Of a stretch of 64,000 nucleotides of DNA, positions 1 to 12,790 are shown in pieces (positions within the stretch are counted from its first letter, which is position 1; each line of letters starts with the position of its first letter). Below the pieces are notes generated by a model, which was not told where the DNA came from, did not search any database, and worked only from the letters and a program-made list of their open reading frames with translations. The stretch comes from Streptomyces sp. NBC_01016 (GTDB lineage: Bacteria; Actinomycetota; Actinomycetes; Streptomycetales; Streptomycetaceae): the NCBI RefSeq assembly GCF_026341035.1, contig NZ_JAPEOQ010000002.1, positions 2,976,001-3,040,000 of the forward strand, given 5' to 3'. The translations under genes were made by a program, and so were the position numbers.

Positions 1-2
1 AC

Positions 3-1163
3 AGCTACTACGAGGCCCTGCGCGCCCAGGGCCCGGTCGGCCACGCCGAACTCGCCCCCGGCGTACCCGCGTACGTCGTCACGGACCGGCGGGCCGCCCT
101 CGACCTGCTCCACGACACCGAGGCCTGGTCGCACGACCCGCGGCCGTGGGAGGAGACCGTCGACGGCGACGCGCCGATCCTCGGCATGATGCGGTGGCGG
201 CCCAACGCCCTGTTCAACGACGGCGAGTTGCACGGGCGCTACCGGCGCTCCCTCTCCGACGCCTTCGACCTCGTGGAGCCGCACGACCTGCGCGAGCGGG
301 TGCACCGCGCCGTGGACGTGCTGGCCGCAGGGATGGCGTCCCGGGGGCGGGCCGACCTCGTGAGCGAGTTCGCCCGCCCGCTGATGTCGCTGGTCTTCAA
401 CGACCTCTTCGGGCTGCCGGACAGCGAGAGCGACCGCCTCCAGGACGCGATCGCGCGGGTGATGGACGGCGGCGACCAGGCGGCGCGCGGCGAGGAGGAG
501 TTCGGGCGCTACATCCTGGACCTCGTCGCCGCCAAGAGCGCGCAGCGCGGCCAGGACCTCACCAGCTGGCTGCTCGACCACCCCCTCGGCCTCACCCCCG
601 AGGAGGTCACCTGGCAGGTCTTCCTCATGCTCGGCGCGGGCCACGAGCCCACCGCCAACCTCGTCTCCAACGCCCTGTCGCGGATCCTCGGCAACCCGGC
701 GTACTACTCGACGCTGACCAGCGGCTCCCGGCCGGTCATGGACGCGGTCGTCGAGGTCCTGCGGCACGAGACTCCGCTGGCCAACTACGGCATCCACTTC
801 GCCCGCAAGCCGCTCACCTTCCACGGCGTGTGGGTGCGCGCCGCCGTCCCCGTCGTCATCTCCTACGGGGCCATCGGACTCACCGCGGAGGAGGCGGCCA
901 AGCAGTCCCCGGTCGCCCGTCACCCGCAGGACGCCTCGCACCTGTCCTGGTCGGCCGGAGAGCACTCCTGCCCGGTCAAGCAGCACACCCTGCTCATCGC
1001 CACCGAGGCCATCGAACGCCTCACCCAGTGGCTCCCCGACCTGGAGCCGACCACTCCGCGCGAGCAACTGACGTGGCGCACCGGGCCGTTCAACCGCTCT
1101 CTGACGGAACTGCCCGTCCGCTTCGTGCCCCGTACCGCATCCCAGTCAGGAGCGTCCGAGTGA
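3..1163 (+). CDS. cytochrome P450 (CYP157-like), start outside window
   Basis: This gene is open from the window edge; about 386 residues are visible and only the N-terminus is missing. The I-helix motif reads AGHEPT (near base 636) where most P450s have AGxDTT. The K-helix ExxR is EVLR (near 753). The haem loop is WSAGEHSCP with the ligand Cys at 969-971, which departs from the usual FGxGxHxCxG. Its stop overlaps the next P450's GTG by 4 bases, so the two are probably translated together. Paired P450s of this sort (CYP157 followed by CYP154) are known at the end of Streptomyces conservons (histidine kinase, roadblock, DUF742, GTPase); whether that applies here depends on sequence to the left. 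Substrate unknown. Confidence 0.9.
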   Translation, partial: SYYEALRAQGPVGHAELAPGVPAYVVTDRRAALDLLHDTEAWSHDPRPWEETVDGDAPILGMMRWRPNALFNDGELHGRYRRSLSDAFDLVEPHDLRERVHRAVDVLAAGMASRGRADLVSEFARPLMSLVFNDLFGLPDSESDRLQDAIARVMDGGDQAARGEEEFGRYILDLVAAKSAQRGQDLTSWLLDHPLGLTPEEVTWQVFLMLGAGHEPTANLVSNALSRILGNPAYYSTLTSGSRPVMDAVVEVLRHETPLANYGIHFARKPLTFHGVWVRAAVPVVISYGAIGLTAEEAAKQSPVARHPQDASHLSWSAGEHSCPVKQHTLLIATEAIERLTQWLPDLEPTTPREQLTWRTGPFNRSLTELPVRFVPRTASQSGASE

Positions 1164-2398
1164 CCGAGACCGCGTCTTCGCCCCGTATCGCCATCGACCC
1201 GTTCGGCGCCGACCTGCCGGCCGAGGCCGCCCGACTGCGCGCGGCGGGATCCGTGGTCCCCGTCGCACTGCCCGGCGGCATCCCGGCCTGGGCACCGACC
1301 CGCTACGACACCCTCCGGTCGCTGATCCTGGATCCGCAGGTGAGCAAGGACCCGCGCAAGCACTGGTCGCTCTGGCCCGAGATCGGCGAACACCCCGAGT
1401 GGGGCTGGGTCCTCGGCTGGGTCGGCGTGGTCAACATGCTCTCCACGTACGGCCCCGACCACACGCGGCTCCGCAAGCTCGTCGCGCCCAGCTTCACCGC
1501 CCGCCGCACCGAGCTGATGCGCCCCCGCGTCGAGAAGATCACCGAGGAGCTCCTCGCGGCCCTGGACGCGGCCGCGGCCGACGAGGCCGTGGATCTGCGC
1601 GCCCTGTACGCCAACCAGCTGCCGATGCAGCTGATCTGCGAACTCTTCGGCGTACCCGACCACTTGCTCGGCCCGGTCGAGCGTCTCGTCGACGCCATCA
1701 TGGACACCTCCGACCCGAGCCCCGAGCACGGCGCGTTCGTGCAGGAGCAGATCGCCGCCGTGCTGCCGGCGATCATCGCCCACCGCACCGAGCACCCCGG
1801 CGACGACATGACCACCGAGCTGCTGCGGGTGCGCGCGGAGGACGGCGACCGGCTCAGCGACGAGGAGCTGCTCTACACCCTGCTCCTCGTCATCGGCGCC
1901 GGCTTCGAGACGACCGTCAACCTGATCGGCAACGCGGTCGTCGCCCTGCTCACCCACCCCGAACAGCTCGCCGCCGTCCGCTCGGGCGAGATCGCCTGGG
2001 ACGCCGTCATCGACGAGACGCTGCGCGTGCACCCCTCCATCGCCAGCCTGCCGCTGCGGTTCGCGGTCACCGACGTGACCGTCGACGGGGTGACGATCCC
2101 GGCGGGCGACGCCATCCTCACCACGTACGCCGCCTCGGGCTACGACCCCGAGCACTACGGGCCCACGGCCTCGGAGTTCGACGCGACCCACGCCGCCGAC
2201 GACCACATGTCCTTCGGTATCGGCGTCCACCGCTGCATCGGCGCCCCGCTCGCCCGCCTGGAGGCGCGCACCGCCCTGCCCGCCCTCTTCGACCGCTACC
2301 CGAACCTCCGCCTCGACGTCGAGGCGGAGGAACTGCGCCAGGTCCCGTCGTTCATCGCGTACGGCTGGCAGCAGATCCCGGTGCGCCTGCACGGCTGA
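1160..2398 (+). CDS. cytochrome P450 (CYP154-like)
   Basis: A 412-residue soluble bacterial P450 that should use ferredoxin as electron donor. The GTG start is chosen because it overlaps the previous P450's TGA (GTGA). Motifs are canonical: I-helix AGFETT, K-helix ETLR, and haem loop FGIGVHRCIG followed by APLARLE. It is therefore catalytically complete, unlike its upstream partner with the unusual haem loop. It ends 24 bases before the convergent molybdoenzyme gene. The pairing suggests a two-P450 unit; the substrate cannot be read from sequence. Confidence 0.92.
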   Translation: MTETASSPRIAIDPFGADLPAEAARLRAAGSVVPVALPGGIPAWAPTRYDTLRSLILDPQVSKDPRKHWSLWPEIGEHPEWGWVLGWVGVVNMLSTYGPDHTRLRKLVAPSFTARRTELMRPRVEKITEELLAALDAAAADEAVDLRALYANQLPMQLICELFGVPDHLLGPVERLVDAIMDTSDPSPEHGAFVQEQIAAVLPAIIAHRTEHPGDDMTTELLRVRAEDGDRLSDEELLYTLLLVIGAGFETTVNLIGNAVVALLTHPEQLAAVRSGEIAWDAVIDETLRVHPSIASLPLRFAVTDVTVDGVTIPAGDAILTTYAASGYDPEHYGPTASEFDATHAADDHMSFGIGVHRCIGAPLARLEARTALPALFDRYPNLRLDVEAEELRQVPSFIAYGWQQIPVRLHG

Positions 2399-2422
2399 GC
2401 CGCACCGGTCCCGGCCGGCCCG

Positions 2423-4740
2423 TCATGTCGAGAGCGTCACCGTCACCTTGACGTGCTTCATGATGGGCTGGTCGCTCTGCGTGCTGTGATCGCCGATCGC
2501 GCACAGCACGTTCATCTCCGGCATGTACCCGGCCGCGCAGCCGCGCGGGATGTCGTACGGGACGGCCAGATAGCCCGCGAGGCTGCGCCGGCTGCCGTCC
2601 CTGGCGGTGCTCGTGATGTCGACCGGGTCGAACTCGCCGATGCCGCGCTCGCGCATGTCGTCCTGGTTCAGGAAGACCAGCGTGCGCAGGTTCTTGATGC
2701 CTCGGTAGCGGTCGTTGTCCGAGTAGATCGTCGTGTTCCACTGGTCGTGGGAGCGCATCGTGCCCAGCGCGAGGGTGCCGGGCTCCGGGATGACGTCGGG
2801 CAGCGGGGCGGCGGAGAACTCGGCGCGGCCCGAGTCGGTGAGGAAGACCAACTCCCTTGCGGGCTGCTTGATGCGGAAGCCGAGCGGGAGGCGCACCCGG
2901 CGGTTGCAGTCCTCGAAACCGTCGATGACCTGCGCCATGGTGTCGCGGACGCGGTCGTAGTCCTCGACGTACCACTCCCAGGGCGTACCGCTGTCGGGCA
3001 GCGAGGCGCGCGCCATGCCCGCGATGATCGCCGGCTCGGACAGCAGGTGCTTGGACGCGGGGCGCTTCATGCCGACGGACAGGTGCACCATGCTCATCGA
3101 GTCCTCGACCGATGTGGCCTGGAGGCCGCCGCGCTGCTCGTCCTTCTCGGTGCGGCCCAGGCACGGCAGGATCAACGCCCTGCGGCCGTGCACCAGATGG
3201 CTGCGGTTGAGCTTCGTACTCACCTGCACCGTCAGCTCACAGGTGCGCAACGCCTCGTACGTATAAGGGGTGTCGGGCGCCGCGAGCGCGAAGTTGCCGC
3301 CCATGCCGACGAACACCTTCACGTCGCCGCGCCGCATCGCCTCGATCGTGCCGACGGTGTCGAGCCCGTGCGCACGCGGCGCGTCGATGTCGCAGGCCTC
3401 CGCGAGCCGGGCCAGGAACGCGTCGCTCGGCCGGTGGTCGATGCCGCAGGTCCGGTTGCCCTGGACGTTGCTGTGCCCGCGTACGGGGGAGGGGCCCGCG
3501 CCCTCGCGGCCCAGATTGCCGCGCAGCAGAAGGACGTTGACGATCTCGCGGACCGTGTCGACGCCGTGCTCGTGCTGGGTCACGCCCAGGCACCAGCTGA
3601 TGATGCTGCGGTCCGCGTCGCGGTACACGCGGGCCGCCTTGAGGATCGCGTCGCGGTCCAGCCCCGACTGGCGCTCGATCTCGTCCCAGGGAGTCGCCTC
3701 GCACAGCGCGCGATACGCGTCGAAGCCCTCGGTGTAGCGGTCGATGAACTCCCTGTCGAGCGCCTTCGGATCGGATCCTGACTGTTCCAGGACCGCCTTG
3801 GCGATGCCGCGCAGGAACGCCATGTCGCCGCCGATGCGCACCTGGAGGTTCAGGGTGCTGGTCCGCGTCGCCTTGTTCAGCGCCATGTCCTTGAAGTCGT
3901 GCGGGATGATCGTGCGGGTCGCCGCCGCTTCGACGAGCGGGTTGATGTGCACGACCTGCGCGCCACGCTCGTACGCCTCGGCCAGCGCGGTCAGCATCCG
4001 CGGGGCGTTGGAGGCCGCGTTGACGCCCATGATGAACAGGGCGTCCGTCCTCTCCCAGTCCGCGAGGTCGCAGGTCCCCTTGCCGGTGCCCAGGGACGCC
4101 TGCAGGGCGCGGCCGCTGGCCTCGTGGCACATGTTGGAGCAGTCGGGCAGGTTGTTCGTGCCCAGTTCGCGCGCCCACAGCTGGTAGAGGAACGTGGCCT
4201 CGTTGCCGAGCCGCCCCGACGTGTAGAACGAGGCCTGGTTCGGGTTGTCCAGCTCCCGCACCGTCCGGCCCACCAGCTCGAACGCGTCCTTCCAGCTGAT
4301 CGGGACGTAGTGGTCGGTCTCCGGGTCGTAACTCATCGGCTCGGTCAGCCGGCCCTGGTCCTCGAGCGCGAAGTCGCTCCACCCGGACAGCTCGCTCACC
4401 GAATGCTTGGCGAAGAACTCGCGCCCGACCCGCTTGCGTGTCATTTCCCAGGTGACGTGCTTGATCCCGTTCTCGCAGATGTCCAGGTGCAGGCCCTTGA
4501 GGTCGTCCGGCCAGGCACAGCCGGGACAGTCGAAGCCGCCGTTCTCGTGGTTCATCTTCAGGATGGCCCGGGGCCCGTCGAGCAGTTCGCGCTCGCGCAC
4601 CATGAACCGGGTGACGCTCTTGGCGGCGCCCCAGCCCGCCGCCGGGTGGTGGTACGGGTGGAAGTCCGGCTTCTCGTCGGGTGCAGGGCCGACGCGCGGC
4701 TCCGGTGTGTCCTGACCGTCCTGGGAGGCGTTCACTGGAC

Positions 4741-4744
<4 letters not shown>
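2423..4744 (-). CDS. FdhF/YdeP-family molybdopterin oxidoreductase
   Basis: This 773-residue protein resembles the alpha subunit of formate dehydrogenase H and the E. coli YdeP group. The family binds a bis-MGD molybdenum cofactor; its physiological substrate is poorly known. The N-terminal part has FDCPGCAWPD (Cys73, Cys76), and the region expected near the metal reads PDCSNMCHEAS (Cys202, Cys206). The C-terminal third is the usual molybdopterin-dinucleotide-binding domain (RxLVFLNQDDMRERGI). No signal peptide is present, so it is cytoplasmic. The ATG overlaps the stop of the upstream clp gene as ATGA, which implies translational coupling. No fdhD or Mo-cofactor genes are nearby. Confidence 0.9.
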
Positions 4745-7242
<2,498 letters not shown>

Positions 7243-7510
7243 GGTGACTCCAAGTGCGCAATGGGTTTCTCCAAGCGAACCCCTGCCCTTGATCCCCCGC
7301 AAGCTGATCTTCGCAGAAGGAACGCCATGACCAGGCGCCCTTCGGCAATTCTGGTAATCGACACAAAAACCTTTGTCGGGCCGCACAAGACGGTTATCGA
7401 TTCAACCGTGATGGTTCAAGATGGTGCAATTCGAATAGATTCTTTGTTTGACTTGTTCGGTGATTTCCCGGACGGTGAGAAAAAGATTCCCGGGTCGTTT
7501 GGACAGCTGA
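7243..7510. promoter_or_regulatory. divergent promoter region, clp operon / FUSC gene
   Basis: This 268-base gap separates two divergent genes. Its right half (about 7330-7500) is strikingly AT-rich for the window, with runs such as cacaaaaacc and gagaaaaag, as expected of promoters. An 8-base palindrome, ATTCGAAT, lies at 7429-7436. I found no convincing HAIR (HspR) or ClgR box, so the stress regulator of clp is not identified. Confidence 0.5.
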
Positions 7511-9265
7511 GTGAGACACCTGCCGCGTGTGGCCGAGCGGGTACGGCGGGCGCTCTCGCCGCGTGGCGCCCTCGCGTTGCACAGCGAGGACGGAACCCTT
7601 TCGTTCGGGCTCCGTGCCGCCCTTGCCATGGCTCTGGTCGCCGTCCCGATGGCACTCGCCGGGCAGGCCGAAGCGTCCGTCTACGCGATGCTGGGCGCAT
7701 TCACCACGACGTTCGGACGCAACTTCCCTTACGCCCGCCGGGCCCGGGTGCTCGCCCTTGTCGCGCTCTCCATGACGGCCTCCGTCGGTGCCGGAGCGGC
7801 GCTCGGCGTCTGGGCCCGCCCGCAGGACGGGGGAGCGGGCGCCGCCGTGGTGGTCGCCGCCATGGCGGTCGTGGCCGGGGTCGCGAAGGCCGGCTGCGAC
7901 GCGGCCCGGTTGCGGGGGCTCGGCGCGGTACTGCTGCTGTTCTCGTTCGCGGTCTCCGCCTACGGAGCCCCGACACCGTCCGACGTTCCGGTGCGCACCG
8001 CGCTGGCGGCACTGGGCGCGGCCGTGGCCTGGGTGCTGGCGATGGCCGGCCGGTACGCACATCCCGACCGACCCCAACGGCTGGCCGTGGCCGTGGCGCT
8101 GCGTGAGCTCGCCGGGCTGCTCGATGCCACCACCGACGACGGCGGGACGGACCGGCTCGCGCGCCACCGGGCGACCGCCGCCGTGCTCGAGGCGCACCGG
8201 GCCCTCGACCTGGCACCCGCGACCGCCGCCGAACGCGGGAGCGAGGGCGGGCCCTGCGTCCGCCTGGCAGCCATCTCGTGGTCCGTGCTGATCCGCTCCG
8301 CGAGCCGCCCGCCGGACCTGCCGGCGGGGCCGGCCGGACACCTGCGCGGACAGGCGGTCATCCTCCTGGGGTGTCGCCGAGGGGAGCCGGAGCTGCTCCC
8401 AGGCGTGGAGGCGCTCGCGGGGATCGGAACCGGGACCGGTGCGCGCGACACCCGGGGCACTCAACCCGCCGCCCCGGCCCGCGTGGACGGGCCACTCGCC
8501 CTGGAACAGCGAGCCGCCGTCCTGACCATCGGGCGCCGCGCCGACGCGGCAGGCCGCGCCTCCCGCCGCGCCGTCCTGCTCGTGCCCGCCCTGCGCATGA
8601 CGCTCGGCACCGGCCTCGCCGGAGGCATCGCCCTGCTGCTCGGCCTGGGCCACGGCTACTGGGCGGCGATCTCCGCGGCCGCCGTGCTCCACTCGATCAA
8701 CGTGCGCACCGCCGCCCAGCGCGCCGTCCAGCGCACCCTGGGCACCGCCGCCGGACTGGCGCTCGCCGTCGCCGTGCTGGCGCTGCACCCCGGGCCCCTG
8801 ACGCTCGTCCTCGTCATCGTGCTCCTGGAGTTCCTGCTGGAGTACGGGGTCGCGCACAACTACGGCATCGGGGTCGTGTTCCTGACGCCCCTGGCCCTGC
8901 TGATGAGCGACCTCGCGAACCCCGTATCGGCCGAAGACCTGGTCCAGGACCGGGTGTTGGGAAGCGTCGTGGGCATCGGCGTGGCCCTGCTGTGCGCGCT
9001 CGTCCTCATCCACGGTCGTGCGGCGGAGCGGGTGCGGCGCGCGCTGACGGCATGCGGCGCCGCGGCCGAACTCGCCGAGCGGGCCCTGGCGAACCCGGGC
9101 ACTTCCACGCTGCCTGAGTTGCGGTCGCGGCTGGCCGAGGCCGTCGTCGAACTCCGTGACGCCGACGACGCCGCAGCAGGCGAACTGTGGCCCGCCGAGC
9201 TCGACCCCACCGAACTCGCCGCCGCCGAACAGCGCGCGCACGGGATCCTGCGGCGCCTGGAGTGA
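7511..9265 (+). CDS. FUSC-family membrane transporter
   Basis: A 584-residue inner-membrane protein with the FUSC (fusaric acid resistance / aromatic acid exporter) layout. One block of hydrophobic helices covers about residues 30-175 and a second about 355-500, with soluble segments between and after them. The second block contains the typical GHGYWAAISAAAVL stretch. The start is GTG, preceded by a weak GGAC. Family members export aromatic acids or shape the envelope; the substrate is unknown here. It is convergent with a PucR regulator and divergent from clp. Confidence 0.87.
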   Translation: MRHLPRVAERVRRALSPRGALALHSEDGTLSFGLRAALAMALVAVPMALAGQAEASVYAMLGAFTTTFGRNFPYARRARVLALVALSMTASVGAGAALGVWARPQDGGAGAAVVVAAMAVVAGVAKAGCDAARLRGLGAVLLLFSFAVSAYGAPTPSDVPVRTALAALGAAVAWVLAMAGRYAHPDRPQRLAVAVALRELAGLLDATTDDGGTDRLARHRATAAVLEAHRALDLAPATAAERGSEGGPCVRLAAISWSVLIRSASRPPDLPAGPAGHLRGQAVILLGCRRGEPELLPGVEALAGIGTGTGARDTRGTQPAAPARVDGPLALEQRAAVLTIGRRADAAGRASRRAVLLVPALRMTLGTGLAGGIALLLGLGHGYWAAISAAAVLHSINVRTAAQRAVQRTLGTAAGLALAVAVLALHPGPLTLVLVIVLLEFLLEYGVAHNYGIGVVFLTPLALLMSDLANPVSAEDLVQDRVLGSVVGIGVALLCALVLIHGRAAERVRRALTACGAAAELAERALANPGTSTLPELRSRLAEAVVELRDADDAAAGELWPAELDPTELAAAEQRAHGILRRLE

Positions 9266-9277
9266 CTCAGCAGCGTG

Positions 9278-10525
9278 CTAGCCGTCGGTGTCCATTCGGA
9301 CGGCGTCCGTCGCGGTCACCAGCTCCGCCAGCGAGCGCGGATCACTGAGCGAGCGGCCGGTGAGTTCGCGGACGCGGTTCAGCCGGTACCGGACGGTGTT
9401 CGGGTGGCAGTGCAGCACGCGCGCCGCGCTCTCGGCCGACCCGGCCTGATCGACGTAGGCCCGCAGCGTCCGCAGCAGCGCGACGCGGTCCTCCTGGGGC
9501 AGGGCGAGCACAGGACCGAGCACCTCCTTGGCCAGTCGCCGCCCCTCGTCCGGGTCGTAGGCGATCAGCGCGGAGAGGGGGCTGGTGCTGAACTCCCGTA
9601 CGCCGGCCTTCCCGACAGGGATGTAGGCGAGCGCCGTCCGGGCGAGGTGAAGAGCGCGCGGCGTGTCGGCGAGCGACTCGTACGAGGGGCTCACACCGGT
9701 ACGGGACGCGGCGGCCGCGCGCAGCACGCCCAGGACTTCGTCGCGCTGCTCGTCGCGCAGCGCGATCACTCCGGCCTGGAGAGCAGGCGTGAGATGCCAG
9801 GCCGACACGATGCCGAGCCCGCCCAGCATGCGTTCCACGCCGACCAGGCTCTCCTCGGCGAGACCGGCGGTCTCCGTGGCCGCCACCGTCAGCTTCGTGT
9901 CGAGGGGCAGCCCCAGCAGCCTGCCGACCTCCCATGAACCGGACTCGGGCACCAGCCGGCCGGTGAACAGTGCCTCCATGAGGGCCGAACGCCGCCGCTG
10001 CTGAGCGACCAGCAGCTCCGCGGTCGCCGAACGGTAGGCCTCCGTGAGGGCGAGCGCGTGCTCGTCGGAGAGCCGCCACAGGGTGCTCGACGCGGCGAGC
10101 AGCGCGTCCAGGAAGTCCGGGCGGGCGACGCGCCGGGCGTGCTCGACGAACAGGTCCCAGAGCATCGCGCAGGCGATGCGGTAGCAGCGCAGCACCTCGG
10201 GCAGCGGCGCCCGCTGGTGCGCGCGGCGCCGCCCCGTCTCGGCGGGCGCCGACAGGTCGGGCGCGGTCCTGGGTCCGGTACCGATTCCTGCGTCAGTCCT
10301 GCGCTCCGCGAGACCGTCGAGGATGAACTGCAGGTTGACCGCTACAGAGGCGCGCAACTCCGCGCCCGGGACGATGCTTTCGTCGCGGTAGAGGTCGATG
10401 CGGTCGCGGGTGGCCGCGCACACGTCGTCGATCAGCCGGGGCAGTTGCTGCTCCGCCCACGCGACCAGCTCACCGAGCAGAGGGTTCGGCACTCGGCCGC
10501 CTGTGTCCGCGATGTGCCCAGCCAT
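9278..10525 (-). CDS. PucR-family transcriptional regulator
   Basis: A 415-residue regulator with the PucR/CdaR layout: an N-terminal sensory region, a degenerate GGDEF-like middle and a C-terminal PucR helix-turn-helix (SAARVLHCHPNTVRYRLNRVRELTG). The ATG at 10525 is preferred because GGGGAAG lies a few bases upstream; a longer reading to 10636 has no comparable site. Ligand and targets are unknown. The divergent DUF1345 gene starts 135 bases away and is a possible target. Confidence 0.88.
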   Translation of the reverse strand: MAGHIADTGGRVPNPLLGELVAWAEQQLPRLIDDVCAATRDRIDLYRDESIVPGAELRASVAVNLQFILDGLAERRTDAGIGTGPRTAPDLSAPAETGRRRAHQRAPLPEVLRCYRIACAMLWDLFVEHARRVARPDFLDALLAASSTLWRLSDEHALALTEAYRSATAELLVAQQRRRSALMEALFTGRLVPESGSWEVGRLLGLPLDTKLTVAATETAGLAEESLVGVERMLGGLGIVSAWHLTPALQAGVIALRDEQRDEVLGVLRAAAASRTGVSPSYESLADTPRALHLARTALAYIPVGKAGVREFSTSPLSALIAYDPDEGRRLAKEVLGPVLALPQEDRVALLRTLRAYVDQAGSAESAARVLHCHPNTVRYRLNRVRELTGRSLSDPRSLAELVTATDAVRMDTDG

Positions 10526-10659
10526 GAGTGCTTCCCCTGTTGCGCCGGAGGTGGGGGCCCAGAAGTAGCCGTGGCGCCTCGCGATCGTCAAGTCGGCGCG
10601 GCCGTGTCGCGACAGCCATCGGGGGCGATGTGGCACGGACCCGTCTAGTGTGACGAGCC

Positions 10660-11295
10660 ATGAGCGCCTGGTTGCCGACGTCCGCGGTTCCCCGCCTGGC
10701 CGTCTCCGTGGGGGTCGGGTTGGTGGCCGCGGTGGCCGTCGGCCTTCCGGTCAGTGTGCCGATGGGCATCCTCGCGGGCATCGCCGCCGCGGAGCTGGTC
10801 TTCGTGGTGACGGGCTGGCTGGTGATGTGGCCGATGGACGCCGCCGCCACGCGCCGCGAGGCACGGCGTGAGGACTTCGCCCCCGTCACCGAGGAGTTCG
10901 CGGTGGTCGGCACGGCACTGTGCGGGCTGGGAGCCATCGTGGTGCTGCTGCTCCTCGACGGCTCCGGAGCCCGGCACGCGGGGGCCGCGGTCGCCCTGGG
11001 CGGTGTGTTCATGGCATGGGCGGCCCTGCACCTGATGTATGCCGCGCGCTATGCCTATCTGTACTACCAGGGCTCCGCGGGCGGAATCGACTTCAACTCC
11101 GAGGACCCTCCGGCGTACCGGGACTTCTTCTATTTCAGTTACAACCTCGGAATGACCTACCAGGTGTCCGACACCGACGTCTCCAGTTCGGTGATCCGGT
11201 CGGTCGTGCTGCGGCACTCGCTCCTTTCGTACCTCTTCGGCACCAGCCTTCTCGCCACCGCCATCAATTTGGTCGCGGGCATGGTCACCGGCTGA
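10660..11295 (+). CDS. DUF1345 integral membrane protein
   Basis: A 211-residue protein with five or so hydrophobic helices. It carries the family signature FNSEDPPAYRDFFYFSYNLGMTYQVSDT in its second half. DUF1345 has no established function. It is divergent from the PucR regulator and convergent with the serine hydrolase gene, so it is probably monocistronic. Confidence 0.88.
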   Translation: MSAWLPTSAVPRLAVSVGVGLVAAVAVGLPVSVPMGILAGIAAAELVFVVTGWLVMWPMDAAATRREARREDFAPVTEEFAVVGTALCGLGAIVVLLLLDGSGARHAGAAVALGGVFMAWAALHLMYAARYAYLYYQGSAGGIDFNSEDPPAYRDFFYFSYNLGMTYQVSDTDVSSSVIRSVVLRHSLLSYLFGTSLLATAINLVAGMVTG

Positions 11296-11320
11296 CGGTC
11301 CGGCGCCGTTCGGTGCGAGG

Positions 11321-12667
11321 TCAACCCGTGAAGCGCGCTGCGGCCCGGCTGTTGTGGAGGTACTGCGCCCGGCCGTCCGCGTCCTTGCCGATCAGGACGA
11401 ACACCTCGTGTCGCCCCGCGCGTTCCTCGACGGTGATCAGTCGGTCGGGGCCGAGGCCGACCAACTGCTGGGTGATGCTGTCCTTGCCGAGCAGCACCCT
11501 GGCCTCGCTGGTGCGCGGCGTGGTGGTCAGTGACGTGGTGCCGTCGTCGTGGACGGTGAGGTCGAAATCGAGCAACGTGGAGCGGTACGTGCCGGTGGCG
11601 CGGTGCGCGTCGACCGGTGCCGGCTGCTCGGGGACCCGGGGCAGGGCGGGCAGCCGTGCGTCGGCGAGTTCGCCGAGCAGGTGACCGCCGAGGTCCTGGA
11701 AGAGCGCCGCCGCGTCGCCGCCGTTGGTGAGCACGGCGACGGCGACGCCCGCCTCCGGCACGACCCGCAAGAACGCGTACTGTCCGATCGTGCCGCCGTC
11801 GTGGCCGATCATGGAACGCTCGGGCTGGTCGTACAGCATCCAGCCGAGCCCCCAGCGGTCGCCCAGCGCCCCCAGGGGTGGCGCTGTCACCTGCGTCTCG
11901 CGCATCACGTCGAACGCGCGCTCATCCAGGTGGAGTTGGACGAACCCGAGCAGGCTGCGCGCCGGCATCGCAAGTGCGGCGCCGGCCGGGGCGGTGGAGG
12001 GCGGCAGCCCGTAGACCGGCGCGGGCTGCGAGTCGGGGCCGAGGTGGCCGATGGCGGGCAGTTCCAGGATGGCCTCGCCGACATGGGTCGCCACGTGGGC
12101 GAGGCCGAGGGGCGCGATCAGGTGCTCGCGCAGCGCCGCATTGAAGGTCTGCTCGCTCAGCACCTCGACGAGGCGGCCGAGGACGACGTAGCCGCTGTTG
12201 CAGTACGAGAACTGTTCGCCCGGCGGGTACAGCTGCTCGGCGTCGGCCAGGGTGGGCAGATAGAGCTCGATCGCGTCGTCGTTCGCGCCCGTGTCCGTGA
12301 ACCGGTCGCCTTCGACTCCCGAGGTGTGGCAGAGCAGTTGGCGGACGGTGACGGTGGCGGCGGCGTGCTCGTCGGCCAGGGCGAACTCCGGCAGGTACTG
12401 CCGCACCGGGCGGTCCAGGTCGAGCCGTCCCTCGTTCGCCAGCTGCTGGATCAGGGTCGCCGTCCAGACCTTGGTGATCGACCCGATCTGGAAGACCGCG
12501 TCCGGGGTGACGGGCACCCCGGTGGCCCTGTTCACCACACCGGCGGCCGCGTCCACCACCTCGCCGTCCACGAGCACGGCGACCTGGGCGCCGGGCACCT
12601 TGTGCACGGCTGTCAGCTTGGGCAGATGCTCCGCGATCCAGGCCTGGGCGGTGGACGCTCGTGACAT
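11321..12667 (-). CDS. beta-lactamase-fold serine hydrolase (class C / esterase type)
   Basis: A 448-residue cytoplasmic serine hydrolase of the class C beta-lactamase / DD-peptidase / esterase superfamily. The three active-site motifs are present: SITK (S-x-x-K, nucleophile Ser), YCN (Y-x-N) and HDG of GHDGGTIG. No signal peptide is visible, which argues against a wall or penicillin role and for an esterase-like activity. A lipocalin-like C-terminal extension of about 100 residues follows the catalytic domain. The start at 12667 is chosen over 12694 because GGGAGAAG lies just upstream. Confidence 0.88.
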   Translation of the reverse strand: MSRASTAQAWIAEHLPKLTAVHKVPGAQVAVLVDGEVVDAAAGVVNRATGVPVTPDAVFQIGSITKVWTATLIQQLANEGRLDLDRPVRQYLPEFALADEHAAATVTVRQLLCHTSGVEGDRFTDTGANDDAIELYLPTLADAEQLYPPGEQFSYCNSGYVVLGRLVEVLSEQTFNAALREHLIAPLGLAHVATHVGEAILELPAIGHLGPDSQPAPVYGLPPSTAPAGAALAMPARSLLGFVQLHLDERAFDVMRETQVTAPPLGALGDRWGLGWMLYDQPERSMIGHDGGTIGQYAFLRVVPEAGVAVAVLTNGGDAAALFQDLGGHLLGELADARLPALPRVPEQPAPVDAHRATGTYRSTLLDFDLTVHDDGTTSLTTTPRTSEARVLLGKDSITQQLVGLGPDRLITVEERAGRHEVFVLIGKDADGRAQYLHNSRAAARFTG

Positions 12668-12790
12668 GACTTCTCCCTCGTGGCGCGTGCTCATGGGCGC
12701 AGGCTCGTTGGCGCACGTCAGTCAGCCAATGGTGCTACCAGGCCCGGCGTTTCGGAACAAGGCGGTGCCGGGCGCCGGTCGCGGGCGGGT

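Noticed and set aside
7285..7305. A CTTG...CAAG arrangement upstream of clp that could be a HAIR (HspR) box
   Set aside because: The spacing and flanking bases do not match CTTGAGT-n7-ACTCAAG.
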